This document shows positions 46,344 through 55,003 of a stretch of 64,000 bases of DNA, piece after piece. The notes beneath the pieces were generated by a model. That model was not told the origin of the DNA and ran no database searches. It saw nothing but the letters and a program-made list of their open reading frames with translations. The stretch comes from an uncultured Clostridia bacterium (lineage in GTDB: Bacteria; Bacillota; Clostridia; TANB77; CAG-465): the NCBI GenBank assembly GCA_944383015.1, contig CALWOC010000001.1, forward strand, positions 84,997 through 148,996. The letters are read 5' to 3'. Within the stretch, counting starts at the first letter, position 1; each line of letters starts with the position of its first letter. The translations under genes were made by a program, and so were the position numbers.

Positions 46344-46396
46344 TTTATTCACCTTAACCTTTCCTTTTGATTTTTCTCGAGAATAAATCTGACATA

Positions 46397-46425
46397 ATGT
46401 TATCATTATCTCATTGCTTTTTCAA
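46397..46425 (-). promoter_or_regulatory. Promoter of the secreted protein / ABC locus
   Basis: Minus strand -35 TTGAAA (46420-46425), 17-base spacer, -10 TAACAT (46397-46402, four of six consensus bases). The phased repeats at 46441-46480 lie about 50-90 bases upstream of the start point. Confidence 0.55.
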
Positions 46426-46440
46426 TAAAATATATTATAA

Positions 46441-46480
46441 TTTGAAAAAGTTAGAAAAAAGTAGAAAAAAGTAGAAAATA
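46441..46480. repeat. Four GAAAA units at exact 10-base spacing
   Basis: GAAAAA or GAAAAT begins at 46444, 46454, 46464 and 46474; three of the four units are preceded by TTA or GTA. One helical turn between units means either bent DNA (phased A-tracts) or a tandem binding site for a regulator. Confidence 0.7.
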
Positions 46481-46501
46481 TATTATATCTTTTCTAAAAT
46501 T

Positions 46502-47179
46502 TTATATATTATATATTATATATTTAGGCGTCGGTTTATTTTTTAAGTTTTCTTGCAAATACTTTTCCATTATTTCGCTATTATATAAGTACGTACGATT
46601 TATTGAATATATAATATTCCATTTAATCTTTCCTATAGATATATTTAACATCTTAGCTATATAAGGATATATATCTTGTTTTAAATTACTATTAGTCTTT
46701 CCTTTTAACTTTATATATTTAATAACTTCTAATAACAAAAGATCTCCTTTATTTTTCATTTCAAATTCAGCACTTATCATTTCTTTCCAAATTTTATTTT
46801 CTAGTTCTAAATTTTCATCTTTTTTTATAAAATTATTCTTAAGCATATATCTTAAGTAACTAAAAACGAACTCTTTACTAATTTCTTTTTTAAAAAAATA
46901 TATATTTTTATTTTGACATTTAATATCTTTTGTTAAGTTTAAAAAGATTACTGAAGTCTCTCTTTTTATATCATCTAATAATTTTATAATATTATTTATT
47001 TGTTCCATACTCAAAATCAAATCAATAATTACAAAATCTAATTCATTATTCAATATATTACTTAAAGTTTCTTTAAAATTAGTACTTAAATTTGTGATTT
47101 TATATTCAACTTCATCCATTGAATTAATTATAGATTTTATAAAATTCAAATCCTTACTAGCAATTAATATTTTATTCAT
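46502..47179 (-). CDS. Spo0A-like response regulator
   Basis: 225 residues. Residues 1 to about 115 look like a diverged receiver domain: KILIASKD, the phosphoacceptor position in FVIIDLILS, FLNLT and FFKKE. The C-terminal 80 residues resemble the Spo0A DNA-binding domain: LLLLEVIKYIK, DIYPYIAKMLNISIGKIKWNIIYSINR and the KPTPKYII ending, matching Spo0A's LYPxIAKxxxTTxxxVExxIRxAI and GKPTNSEFI. Shorter than Spo0A (about 265) and placed beside a secreted protein and ABC transporter, so it is probably a local regulator, not the sporulation master. Confidence 0.7.
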   Translation of the reverse strand: MNKILIASKDLNFIKSIINSMDEVEYKITNLSTNFKETLSNILNNELDFVIIDLILSMEQINNIIKLLDDIKRETSVIFLNLTKDIKCQNKNIYFFKKEISKEFVFSYLRYMLKNNFIKKDENLELENKIWKEMISAEFEMKNKGDLLLLEVIKYIKLKGKTNSNLKQDIYPYIAKMLNISIGKIKWNIIYSINRTYLYNSEIMEKYLQENLKNKPTPKYIIYNI

Positions 47180-47294
47180 AATTTCACCTATATAAATATC
47201 CCTATATATATAGACGTAATTATTGTAAAATTTGTAACATTTTTGTTTAAAATCTATTAAATATATTATAAAAATCTAATTTTTAAATAAAAAA

Positions 47295-47315
47295 ACTTGA
47301 AACAAAGTTTCAAGT
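47295..47315 (-). terminator. Terminator of carD
   Basis: Nine-base stem ACTTGAAAC/GTTTCAAGT (47295-47303 and 47307-47315), 3-base loop, then seven T on the minus strand. Confidence 0.85.
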
Positions 47316-47351
47316 CTTTTTATATGTTTAAAATATTTTTTGTTGAGACTA

Positions 47352-47894
47352 TTATAATTCTATATCTCCACTTGCATTAGAAGCTTCATCCATAATTCCT
47401 GCAGCGTATGATTCTTTAATTATACTATCAATTTTATTTTCTAATAATTCTTTATCTTGATTTTCAGCAAGAACCATTTCGCTTAAAAGAATATTTTTAG
47501 ATGTTGCAAGCATTTTCTTTTCTCCTATAGAAAGACCTCTTTCCATATGTCTATGTGAAAGCTCTCTTACAACTTCTGCTACTTCTAATATGTTACCTGA
47601 TTTAATTTTCTCTACATTTTGATTGTATCTTTTACTCCAATTTACATCATGAATGTAAGGATCTTTAGGTTTTTCTAGAACAGAAAATACTTTATCTGCT
47701 TCAGATCTATTTGAAACTTCTCTTACACCTATATCATCAACCTTATCTGTTGGAACCATAAGTTTCATTCCTCCAATAGGCATTTTGATTATGTAGTAAT
47801 CATCAACATTTCCAAGCATTTCTTTCTCTTCAATAGATTCTATTGTCCCTGCGCCATGCATTGGATAAACAACTTTATCACCTACGCTAAACAC
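47352..47894 (-). CDS. carD: CarD-family RNA polymerase-binding transcription factor
   Basis: 180 residues. The N-terminal Tudor-like RNA-polymerase-interaction domain (FSVGDKVVYPMHGAGTIESIEEKE) is followed by a helical DNA-binding domain with WSKRYNQNVEKIKSGN and LSIGEKKML. CarD/CdnL stabilises open promoter complexes, notably at rRNA promoters. It has its own promoter and terminator and lies next to isoprenoid genes, as CarD often does in Firmicutes. Confidence 0.93.
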   Translation of the reverse strand: MFSVGDKVVYPMHGAGTIESIEEKEMLGNVDDYYIIKMPIGGMKLMVPTDKVDDIGVREVSNRSEADKVFSVLEKPKDPYIHDVNWSKRYNQNVEKIKSGNILEVAEVVRELSHRHMERGLSIGEKKMLATSKNILLSEMVLAENQDKELLENKIDSIIKESYAAGIMDEASNASGDIEL

Positions 47895-47935
47895 TATACA
47901 TTCCCCCTTTTCTTAAATCATAGTAATACACTATT

Positions 47936-47964
47936 ATTATACCACAAATTCACTAAAAAGTAAA
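47936..47964 (-). promoter_or_regulatory. Promoter of carD
   Basis: Minus strand -35 TTTACT (47959-47964), 17-base spacer, -10 TATAAT (47936-47941) with a TGTGG extension. Confidence 0.72.
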
Positions 47965-47995
47965 GGAAATGAATACTTAATTTAGGTTAAAAAGC

Positions 47996-48709
47996 TTAAT
48001 TTCCACCAAATCTACGATTTCTTTTTATGTATTCTTCAATGGCTTTATCAAACTCTGCCTCATTAAAGTCTGGCCACATGACATCCTTTGGAAAATATAA
48101 TTCTGAATATGTTGATTGCCAAGGTAAAAAATTACTAAGTCTATATTCATTACTTGTTCTTATTACTAAATCTGGATCAGGTATGTCTTTTGTATATAAA
48201 CAGTCAGATATTAATTTATCATCAATATCTTCTATATTTATTGTTCCTTTTTCTACTTCTTTACAAATCTTTTTTACTGCTCTTACAATTTCATCTCTTC
48301 CACCATAATTTAAACAAATTCCAAATACCATTTTTTTATTACCTTTAGTCTTTTCTTCAAGCTTTAATATCTTGTCTTGAAGTTTTTTATCTAATGCAGT
48401 AATGTCTCCATATACTCTAATTTGTATTTCTCTTTTTTCATCACTAACTAATAAATCACTTGTAAATTTATCTAAAAGCTTCATTAATAATGAAACTTCT
48501 GATTTATCTCTTTTCCAATTTTCTGTTGAAAAAGCATAAACAGTTAAATATTTAAGTCCGCAATCATATGCATATTTTGCTATATTTTTAACTGCTTCAG
48601 CACCAGCTTTATGTCCATCTGTAGGCTTTAGTCCTCTAGCTTTTGCCCATCTTCTATTTCCATCTAAAATAATAGCTATATGATTTGGACCTCTTTTGTC
48701 AATTACCAT
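47996..48709 (-). CDS. uppS: Isoprenyl transferase (undecaprenyl diphosphate synthase)
   Basis: 237 residues, cis-prenyltransferase family. IAIILDGNRRWAKARGL contains the catalytic Asp; YAFSTENWKR and the C-terminal RTSNEYRLSNFLPWQ with YSELYF match the family; RTSNEYRLSNFL has Asn-Glu-Tyr where many have GEQR. It extends farnesyl diphosphate to the C55 lipid carrier for cell-wall synthesis. Last gene of ispH-prenyl synthase-HD-uppS. Confidence 0.94.
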   Translation of the reverse strand: MVIDKRGPNHIAIILDGNRRWAKARGLKPTDGHKAGAEAVKNIAKYAYDCGLKYLTVYAFSTENWKRDKSEVSLLMKLLDKFTSDLLVSDEKREIQIRVYGDITALDKKLQDKILKLEEKTKGNKKMVFGICLNYGGRDEIVRAVKKICKEVEKGTINIEDIDDKLISDCLYTKDIPDPDLVIRTSNEYRLSNFLPWQSTYSELYFPKDVMWPDFNEAEFDKAIEEYIKRNRRFGGN

Positions 48710-48721
48710 ATCTCTCTCCTT

Positions 48722-49276
48722 TTATATATCATAAAAATATGTAGCTTCTAAATCTGCTTCATGAAGTAATAATGCAAGTGGATACTTTTTAAAAGCTACT
48801 CCAATTGTATTGTATAATTCTTTTGGTTCTGTAAATCCCATATGCCATCTTATGCAATATTTTTCTTCTCCTGTAAGCTTTATATATTCCGTAAGCATCA
48901 TTACAGATTTTTCTCCATGACCATAAGGAATCATATCATCAACAGTATAATATGGAACTTTCTCCCATACTCCTTCTGCATTTTTAGCATTTCTATAATC
49001 TACTTTATAATAATTTGCTTTACAGATATCATGAAGTAAAGCAATAATTTTTAAACTATCTTCAGATACTGATATATCTATTACACAATTTTCTACTTTA
49101 TGCTTTAAAATTTCATACACCTTCATACTATGCTCTAACAAACCACCCTCATAACATCCATGAAAACGTGTACTTGCTGGAGCTGTATAAAAATCTGTTT
49201 TATCTAAAAAAGCTATCAGATTTTCAATACCATCTCTATTAATAGTACTTAATAATTTTTTAAACTCTTCTTTCAT
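48722..49276 (-). CDS. HD domain phosphohydrolase
   Basis: 184 residues. The metal ligands show as GGLLEHSMKV and ALLHDICKANYYK, with a further His in the GHGEKSVMML segment. Substrate unknown; relatives cleave nucleotides or phosphorylated small molecules. Fixed between the prenyl synthase and uppS genes with gaps of 8 and 12 bases, so a link to prenyl phosphate metabolism is worth considering but is only inferred. Confidence 0.82.
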   Translation of the reverse strand: MKEEFKKLLSTINRDGIENLIAFLDKTDFYTAPASTRFHGCYEGGLLEHSMKVYEILKHKVENCVIDISVSEDSLKIIALLHDICKANYYKVDYRNAKNAEGVWEKVPYYTVDDMIPYGHGEKSVMMLTEYIKLTGEEKYCIRWHMGFTEPKELYNTIGVAFKKYPLALLLHEADLEATYFYDI

Positions 49277-49284
49277 ATTATCTC

Positions 49285-50175
49285 CTATTTTTCTCTATTT
49301 TTTATATATACAGCTAAATCAAGTAAAAATTCAGACTTATCACCAAAGATACGAATGCTTGCCATAGCTTCATTAATAACGTCATCAAGCATTTCTTGTG
49401 CTCTCTCAAGACCATACTTTGTAACATATGTGGCTTTATTCATTTCTCTATCATTTCCTACTGGTTTACCTGTTTTTTTACTGTCTCCTATTTCAGATAA
49501 AATATCATCTTTTATTTGAAAAGCAAGGCCAATATTTTCAGCAAAGTTTGTTAACACTTGTAATTCTTGATTTGTAGCTCCACCAAGTAAAGCACCTATT
49601 CTTACAGATTCTTTAATTAAAGCACCTGTTTTATTACTATGCATATACTCAAGTTGTTCTAATGTTAAAATCTCACCTGCACTTACTGTATCATAATACT
49701 CACCTGCAATCATTCTATCTTTTGCTTTTACAAACTCATTTAATGCCATAATCTTCATACTAATTTTTTTAATATCAAGCTCTTCTCTTAAATCATCAGT
49801 TATTACAATATTTGAGTAATTAAAAAGAGCATCTCCAGCAAGAAGTGCTGTGCATTCATCATACATCTTATGATTTGTAGGCTTGCCATGTCTAAAATCA
49901 TCATCGTCAATACAAGGCATATCATCATGTATTAAACTAGCATTATGAACCATTTCCATACCTATTGCAAAAGGTAAACACTTTTCAAAATCATCTTTAA
50001 ATAATCTATATGTTGCAAACATAAGAATTGGTCTTATTCTTTTTCCACCAGCTAAAAGACTATATCTCATAGATTCTCTTAATCTTTTTTCATAAGTATT
50101 ATCATCTTTAAAATACTTATCTAATTCGTCATCAATATAATTTTGATATTTTTTTAACTCTTCTTTAAAAACCAT
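49285..50175 (-). CDS. ispA: Polyprenyl synthetase (farnesyl diphosphate synthase-like)
   Basis: 296 residues, trans-prenyltransferase. The first Asp-rich motif is LIHDDMPCIDDDDFRHGKPT and the second QIKDDILSEIGD, where one Asp of DDxxD is Ser-Glu. MRYSLLAGGKRIRPIL binds isopentenyl diphosphate. Length and the residues before the first motif fit C15 farnesyl diphosphate synthase, which feeds uppS. Confidence 0.92.
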   Translation of the reverse strand: MVFKEELKKYQNYIDDELDKYFKDDNTYEKRLRESMRYSLLAGGKRIRPILMFATYRLFKDDFEKCLPFAIGMEMVHNASLIHDDMPCIDDDDFRHGKPTNHKMYDECTALLAGDALFNYSNIVITDDLREELDIKKISMKIMALNEFVKAKDRMIAGEYYDTVSAGEILTLEQLEYMHSNKTGALIKESVRIGALLGGATNQELQVLTNFAENIGLAFQIKDDILSEIGDSKKTGKPVGNDREMNKATYVTKYGLERAQEMLDDVINEAMASIRIFGDKSEFLLDLAVYIKNREK

Positions 50176-50184
50176 TTTATCCTC

Positions 50185-51018
50185 CTACTTTATCTGGTTT
50201 ATTTTCTCTACAATTTTATCTATTGTTTCCATAGGAGTTGATGCTCCTGACATTAATCCTATTATATCATATTTTCTAGAATCTTCAATTTTTTTGTCAT
50301 TTTCATCTTGAATTATAATACAATTTTCACATTCTGCACACGCAACATCATAAAGTTTTTTAGTATTAGAACTATTTTTTCCTCCAACAATTATCATAAA
50401 ATCTACTTTACTAGAAATATCTTTACATTCCTCTTGCCTATTTTTTGTACTAGGACAAATTGAATTAATGCAGATTATATTTTTGTATTTTTCTTTCAAT
50501 TTATCTTCAATCTTTATATACTTATCATATGAAAAAGTTGTTTGAACAATAGAAAATACTTTGTCAAAATTTGGCAAAGTCTCAATTTCATTAATATCTT
50601 CAATTACATTTACATTTTTTGCATACCCCTTTGAGCCAATAGTTTCAGGATGATCTTTTTTTCCTATTAAAATAATATTATAACCTTTACTATATGCCTC
50701 TTTAATCTTACTATGTATTTGCATTACTTTAGGACACGTAAAATCTATTATATTCATTTTTTTTAGTTTCGCTTTATTATATATTTCTTCACTAACTCCA
50801 TGAGCTCTTATTGCTATATTCTCATTATTTTCTACTTCATCAATATTATCTACAAATACTACACCTTTTTCTTTTAATCTTTTTACTACAACTTCATTAT
50901 GTACTATTTCTCCAAGACAATATAATTTACCTTTATTTTTTACTTCATTTTCCACACCATCAACAGCTCTTTTTACTCCAAAGCAAAAACCAGATTCTTT
51001 ACCAATTATTATCTCCAT
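50185..51018 (-). CDS. ispH: 4-hydroxy-3-methylbut-2-enyl diphosphate reductase
   Basis: 277 residues from the ATG at 51016-51018, six bases after GGAGG; an upstream ATG lies before that site. IspH makes IPP and DMAPP in the last step of the MEP pathway, using a 4Fe-4S cluster. The three cluster cysteines lie in GFCFGVKRA, DFTCPKV and NSICPSTKNRQ, and HPETIGSKGY holds a substrate His. First gene of the isoprenoid operon. Confidence 0.95.
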   Translation of the reverse strand: MEIIIGKESGFCFGVKRAVDGVENEVKNKGKLYCLGEIVHNEVVVKRLKEKGVVFVDNIDEVENNENIAIRAHGVSEEIYNKAKLKKMNIIDFTCPKVMQIHSKIKEAYSKGYNIILIGKKDHPETIGSKGYAKNVNVIEDINEIETLPNFDKVFSIVQTTFSYDKYIKIEDKLKEKYKNIICINSICPSTKNRQEECKDISSKVDFMIIVGGKNSSNTKKLYDVACAECENCIIIQDENDKKIEDSRKYDIIGLMSGASTPMETIDKIVEKINQIK

Positions 51019-51042
51019 ATTTCCTCCAATCATCATGTATAT

Positions 51043-51071
51043 ATTATATTGTAATTATAATAAAATGTCAA
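51043..51071 (-). promoter_or_regulatory. Consensus promoter of the isoprenoid operon
   Basis: Minus strand -35 TTGACA (51066-51071), 17-base spacer, -10 TATAAT (51043-51048). The T-run of the preceding terminator runs straight into the -35. Confidence 0.85.
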
Positions 51072-51076
51072 AAAAA

Positions 51077-51096
51077 GGATAGATAAAAATCTATCC
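51077..51096 (-). terminator. Terminator containing the stop codon of the surface protein gene
   Basis: Eight-base stem GGATAGAT/ATCTATCC (51077-51084 and 51089-51096), 4-base loop, seven T next on the minus strand. The TAG stop (51091-51093) is in the first arm. Confidence 0.85.
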
Positions 51097-52074
51097 CATA
51101 TTTATATTTAGTCTATGATTAATAATTGGTTCTTTCTTATTTACTATTTTAATATTAAATCCTGTACGTTCTGCTTTATAAATCTTTTTATATTTATCGT
51201 AATTTGGAATATCTACTAAGGCTTTAATAAAATAATGTATTCTATTATCTACATTTAATATTTCAAATTTTATACTGTCATTAAAACAATATTCTCTATT
51301 TTTTAATATCTCTATTTTACTTTTGAAATTTCTTTCTCTTACATCATCAAATTTATACTCTATTTTTTCTTCTTTATCTTCCTTTTCATCATTTACAATA
51401 ATATTAGATAATTGATTATCTTTTATTTCAATATTTTCTACTGTAACCTGTACATTATTTTCTTCTTTTTCATAGGTTTTAATTTCTTCTTCAATTACCG
51501 CTTCTTCCTCATTTTCCACCTCTTTTTTATCTTCTATTACAGGAAGTGTAGTTGTATCTTCTACTATTTCTTCTTCATCTTTAATATCCTCTTCAAGATT
51601 ATCTTCTACTGGAGGCTCTATAGGCTTAGGTGCTTCTGGAGCCATTTCAACTTTAGCGTTTAAATAACTTTCTAAATTTATATTTTTATTTAATAAATCT
51701 ATTACTACATTTATTAAATCTTCTGTATATTCTATTCCATCAGGAGCATCTACTATTTTGTATTGATATAGTCCATATGGCAATTTATTTAAAACAATTT
51801 TACCGTTTATATCACTTACTAAATTAATTGTAATGTTACTATTTATCTCTTCTACATCTTTTATGTTTTTCATTCCTTCTTCAGAAGAATAAAACATTTC
51901 TATCTCTACTCCTTCAATTGGAGAATTATCACTGTTATAAAACGTTATAACAAATCTACCATTATATACTATATTATTTTCCGTTGTGTCCTGGATATTA
52001 TCTACTGCATAGACATTTCCACATACCAAAAATGTAAATATCAATCCCGTTAGTATAATCCCTAGCCTTTTCAT
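51091..52074 (-). CDS. Secreted SpaA/Cna-B-like surface protein
   Basis: 327 residues. Signal peptide (MKRLGIILTGLIFTFLVCG, cleavage near VYA). Residues about 40-130 look like a prealbumin-like Cna-B/SpaA domain: GRFVITFYNSDNSPIEGVEIEMF, then INGKIVLNKLPYGLYQYKIVDAPDGIEY. A long acidic Glu/Asp/Val/Pro linker (about 145-240) leads to a basic C-terminal beta-rich part. No LPXTG motif or C-terminal membrane tail, so it is released or held non-covalently. Role unknown. Confidence 0.75.
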   Translation of the reverse strand: MKRLGIILTGLIFTFLVCGNVYAVDNIQDTTENNIVYNGRFVITFYNSDNSPIEGVEIEMFYSSEEGMKNIKDVEEINSNITINLVSDINGKIVLNKLPYGLYQYKIVDAPDGIEYTEDLINVVIDLLNKNINLESYLNAKVEMAPEAPKPIEPPVEDNLEEDIKDEEEIVEDTTTLPVIEDKKEVENEEEAVIEEEIKTYEKEENNVQVTVENIEIKDNQLSNIIVNDEKEDKEEKIEYKFDDVRERNFKSKIEILKNREYCFNDSIKFEILNVDNRIHYFIKALVDIPNYDKYKKIYKAERTGFNIKIVNKKEPIINHRLNINMG

Positions 52075-52098
52075 TTTAATTCACCTCTTCATATTTAT

Positions 52099-52127
52099 AT
52101 TATACCATTTTTTTACATTTATGTTAA
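52099..52127 (-). promoter_or_regulatory. Promoter of the SpaA-like gene
   Basis: Minus strand -35 TTAACA (52122-52127), 17-base spacer, -10 TATAAT (52099-52104) with TG extension. The upstream stretch 52128-52313 holds no gene or recognised riboswitch. Confidence 0.7.
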
Positions 52128-52313
52128 GTTTTTACGTGAATCATCATGCATAAAGTCTAGTGTTAATACCTTTTCTTATATAATTTTTATTTTTTTGCGC
52201 CTTTATATTATGTAATCTTTTTAACTTATAATGTCACAATAAATTTAAAAAGAATAACTTATCGCCTCTAAAATATTACAAATATATTACAAATTAAACA
52301 AAACATATAAAAA

Positions 52314-52339
52314 AGCGTGTATCTTATAATATACACGCT
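52314..52339 (-). terminator. Terminator of the radA-disA operon
   Basis: Nine-base GC-containing stem AGCGTGTAT/ATACACGCT (52314-52322 and 52331-52339), followed by six T on the minus strand, 8 bases after the disA stop. Confidence 0.88.
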
Positions 52340-52347
52340 GTATTTGT

Positions 52348-53430
52348 TTACATATTATACAATTTTAATATATTTTGTTCTTGTAATCTCTTTAAAGATT
52401 GATTTATTATTTTTGCTCTTCTTTCTCCTATTCCATCTACATCATCTAACTGAGCAACAGTTGCATTTGACACCATTTGTAAGCTTCCAAAAGCATCAAT
52501 AATTTTTTCCATAACGCTAATTGGCATTTTAGGAATCTTACTTAAAACTCTATATCCTCTTGGTGAAACATTTCTATCTAATAACTCAGTTGTACTATCT
52601 GATTCATAACCTAATATTTTTATAATTTTTTCTGAATCAATAAGACCTTTTCTATCTAATTTACGTATTTCTTCCAAAATAGTATCTGCATTACATTTTG
52701 GCTTCTTTTTATTTATTACCATGTAATCTTGTATTATTTGCTTTTCTTCTTGCTCTACATTATCTATTAATTCTAAAAGCTGAATATTAACAAGTCTACC
52801 TTCATTTCCAAGTTCAATTATTGTTCTTTCGACTTCTGTTTTCATTCTCATTACCATTTCACTTCTATAAATTGAGTTAGCAACAAGTTCTAAATATACC
52901 AAATCATCAAATTCATGTTCTGTTAAAACATTTAATGTATGATCAAATACTTTTTTATATTTTTCTAATGTTTCTAACATCTGATTTGCTTCAATATTTA
53001 CAGCGTCAATCTCTTTAATTACATATCTAAAATCGCCTTTAAATATTGTAATTATTCCTCTTCTTTGAGATATACAAATAACAATCTCGTTAGTTTGTTT
53101 TGCAACACGCTCTGCTGTTCTATGTCTTGTTCCTGTCTCAACTGTTTTTATTTTTGCATCAGGTATTAATTGAACATTTGCTCTTAAAATCTTTTTTATA
53201 TCACTACTAACTACTATCGCTCCATCCATTTTACATAGCTCATAAATATTTGCAGGTGTAAAATCTAAATCTAATTTAAATCCTCCATCAACAACATTCA
53301 TCACAGCATCACTTTCAGATAATACTATTAAAGCCCCTGTTTTCGCTTTAAGTATATTATCTAACCCATCACGTAATGTTGTTCCTGGTGCTACTTTTTT
53401 TAATACTTCTAATATTTCTTCTTGTTTCAA
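52348..53430 (-). CDS. disA: DNA integrity scanning diadenylate cyclase
   Basis: 360 residues from a TTG with AGGAGG 7 bases upstream. Makes cyclic di-AMP while scanning DNA. The DAC domain has MDGAIVVS (DGA) and GTRHRTAERVAKQT (RHR); a helical spine follows, then helix-hairpin-helix DNA-binding repeats at the C-terminus (LDDVDGIGERRAKII). Paired with radA, as in many Firmicutes; the partner is known to modulate DisA. Confidence 0.96.
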   Translation of the reverse strand: MKQEEILEVLKKVAPGTTLRDGLDNILKAKTGALIVLSESDAVMNVVDGGFKLDLDFTPANIYELCKMDGAIVVSSDIKKILRANVQLIPDAKIKTVETGTRHRTAERVAKQTNEIVICISQRRGIITIFKGDFRYVIKEIDAVNIEANQMLETLEKYKKVFDHTLNVLTEHEFDDLVYLELVANSIYRSEMVMRMKTEVERTIIELGNEGRLVNIQLLELIDNVEQEEKQIIQDYMVINKKKPKCNADTILEEIRKLDRKGLIDSEKIIKILGYESDSTTELLDRNVSPRGYRVLSKIPKMPISVMEKIIDAFGSLQMVSNATVAQLDDVDGIGERRAKIINQSLKRLQEQNILKLYNM

Positions 53431-53446
53431 TAATTTTCCTCCTTTT

Positions 53447-54814
53447 TTACACTATTTTATTTATTACCTCATCTATAGTAGATACTCCTATTAAAGTCGC
53501 ATCAACTTTTTCTTTTAAACTATCTATTTGTTTTTTATTTGTATATATCTTGTTATATCCAAGCTTAGAAATTTCCTTTATTCTTTTTTCAAAATTAGTT
53601 ATGTTTCTAATTTCACCTGTAAGGCCAATTTCCCCTAAAAATACAGTTTTTGAATCAATTACTATATTTTTATAACTTGAGACTATTGCCATTGCTACAC
53701 TTAAATCTACAGCTGGTTCATCTACTTTCATTCCACCTATTACATTAACATATATATCCTGTGAACTTAAATTTAGACTACATCTTTTCTCTAAAACTGC
53801 AATTAACATATTAAGTCTATTTAAATCTATTCCATTTGCTACTCTTCTTGGCATATTATAATATGAATGAGTAGTCAATGCTTGAACTTCCATAAGTATT
53901 GTGGATGTTCCCTCTACAGTTGCAACCACAGCCGTTCCTGGTAAGTTTTTGTCTGATTTAGTTAAAAATATATCTGACATATTAGTAACTTCAATCATTC
54001 CTTCATATTTCATATCAAAAATGCCAATCTCATTAGTAGAACCAAACCTATTTTTTACTCCTCTAACTATCCTATGAGATAAAAATCTTTCACCTTCAAT
54101 ATATATTACAGTATCTACCATATGCTCTAAAATTCTCGGACCAGCAATTACTCCATCTTTTGTAACATGACCTATAACAATCATTGTTAAATTTTGCTTT
54201 TTAGCAAGATACATAAGTCTTGCTGTTACTTCTTTTACTTGTGAAACACTTCCTGGTGTTGAACTTATTTCTTCATCATACATAGTTTGTATAGAATCAA
54301 TAATACATATTTTAGGATTTATTTCTTCTATTTTATTTTCTATTATATCTATACTTGTCTCATTAAAAAACAATATATTATCTGAACTTACTTTCAATCT
54401 GTCAGCTCTCAGCTTTACTTGTGTCTCTGATTCTTCACCTGACACATATAATACCTTTCCTATACTTGCAAGATTGGAACACACTTGCATAATAAGGGTA
54501 GACTTTCCTATTCCTGGCTCTCCTCCAATTAAGTTTAAAGATCCCTCTACTATTCCTCCTCCAAATACTCTATTTAACTCTTCATAACCTGTATTTAATC
54601 TAATCTCTTTTGTAACCACAATGTCTTTTAATTTTTTTACAGTACTAGTTTTAGAAAAAGTAGATAAATGACTACCTGTTGTCTTTGACGTGTTCTTTTT
54701 ATTAATTTTTTCTTCTACAAAGCTATTCCAACTATTACAGCCAGGACATTTACCAAGCCATTTTGCTGATTCATATCCACATTCTTTACAAAAAAATACA
54801 GTATTTGAAGCCAT
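53447..54814 (-). CDS. radA: DNA repair protein RadA
   Basis: 455 residues. N-terminal zinc finger CKECGYESAKWLGKCPGC, RecA-like core with Walker A GGEPGIGKST, Walker B-type ICIIDSIQTMY, the RadA-specific KNRFG motif, and a C-terminal Lon-protease-like domain (VNVIGGMKVDEPAVDLSVAMAI) that lacks proteolytic residues. A branch-migration helicase in recombination. 16 bases before disA. Confidence 0.96.
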   Translation of the reverse strand: MASNTVFFCKECGYESAKWLGKCPGCNSWNSFVEEKINKKNTSKTTGSHLSTFSKTSTVKKLKDIVVTKEIRLNTGYEELNRVFGGGIVEGSLNLIGGEPGIGKSTLIMQVCSNLASIGKVLYVSGEESETQVKLRADRLKVSSDNILFFNETSIDIIENKIEEINPKICIIDSIQTMYDEEISSTPGSVSQVKEVTARLMYLAKKQNLTMIVIGHVTKDGVIAGPRILEHMVDTVIYIEGERFLSHRIVRGVKNRFGSTNEIGIFDMKYEGMIEVTNMSDIFLTKSDKNLPGTAVVATVEGTSTILMEVQALTTHSYYNMPRRVANGIDLNRLNMLIAVLEKRCSLNLSSQDIYVNVIGGMKVDEPAVDLSVAMAIVSSYKNIVIDSKTVFLGEIGLTGEIRNITNFEKRIKEISKLGYNKIYTNKKQIDSLKEKVDATLIGVSTIDEVINKIV

Positions 54815-55003
54815 ATATTCCTCCTATAACTCATAATATAAATATTTTCATATTGCGCCACTAAACGCTATTTAATTATATCACTTTTTAAAGCCATAAA
54901 CAACAATTTTAAAGTTGTAAAAAATAAATATATAACCAATTACTTAAAATACATTTAAAATTATTTTTTTTATTATATAATTAAAGCATAGGAGGAATGA
55001 AAT

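Noticed and set aside
46441..46480. Short CRISPR-like array
   Set aside because: Units are 10 bases with no spacers and no cas genes are near; phased A-tracts or operator repeats fit better.
52128..52313. Riboswitch or small RNA before the SpaA-like gene
   Set aside because: No recognised aptamer core (c-di-GMP, SAM, purine, TPP) and no strong fold apart from the disA terminator were found by eye.
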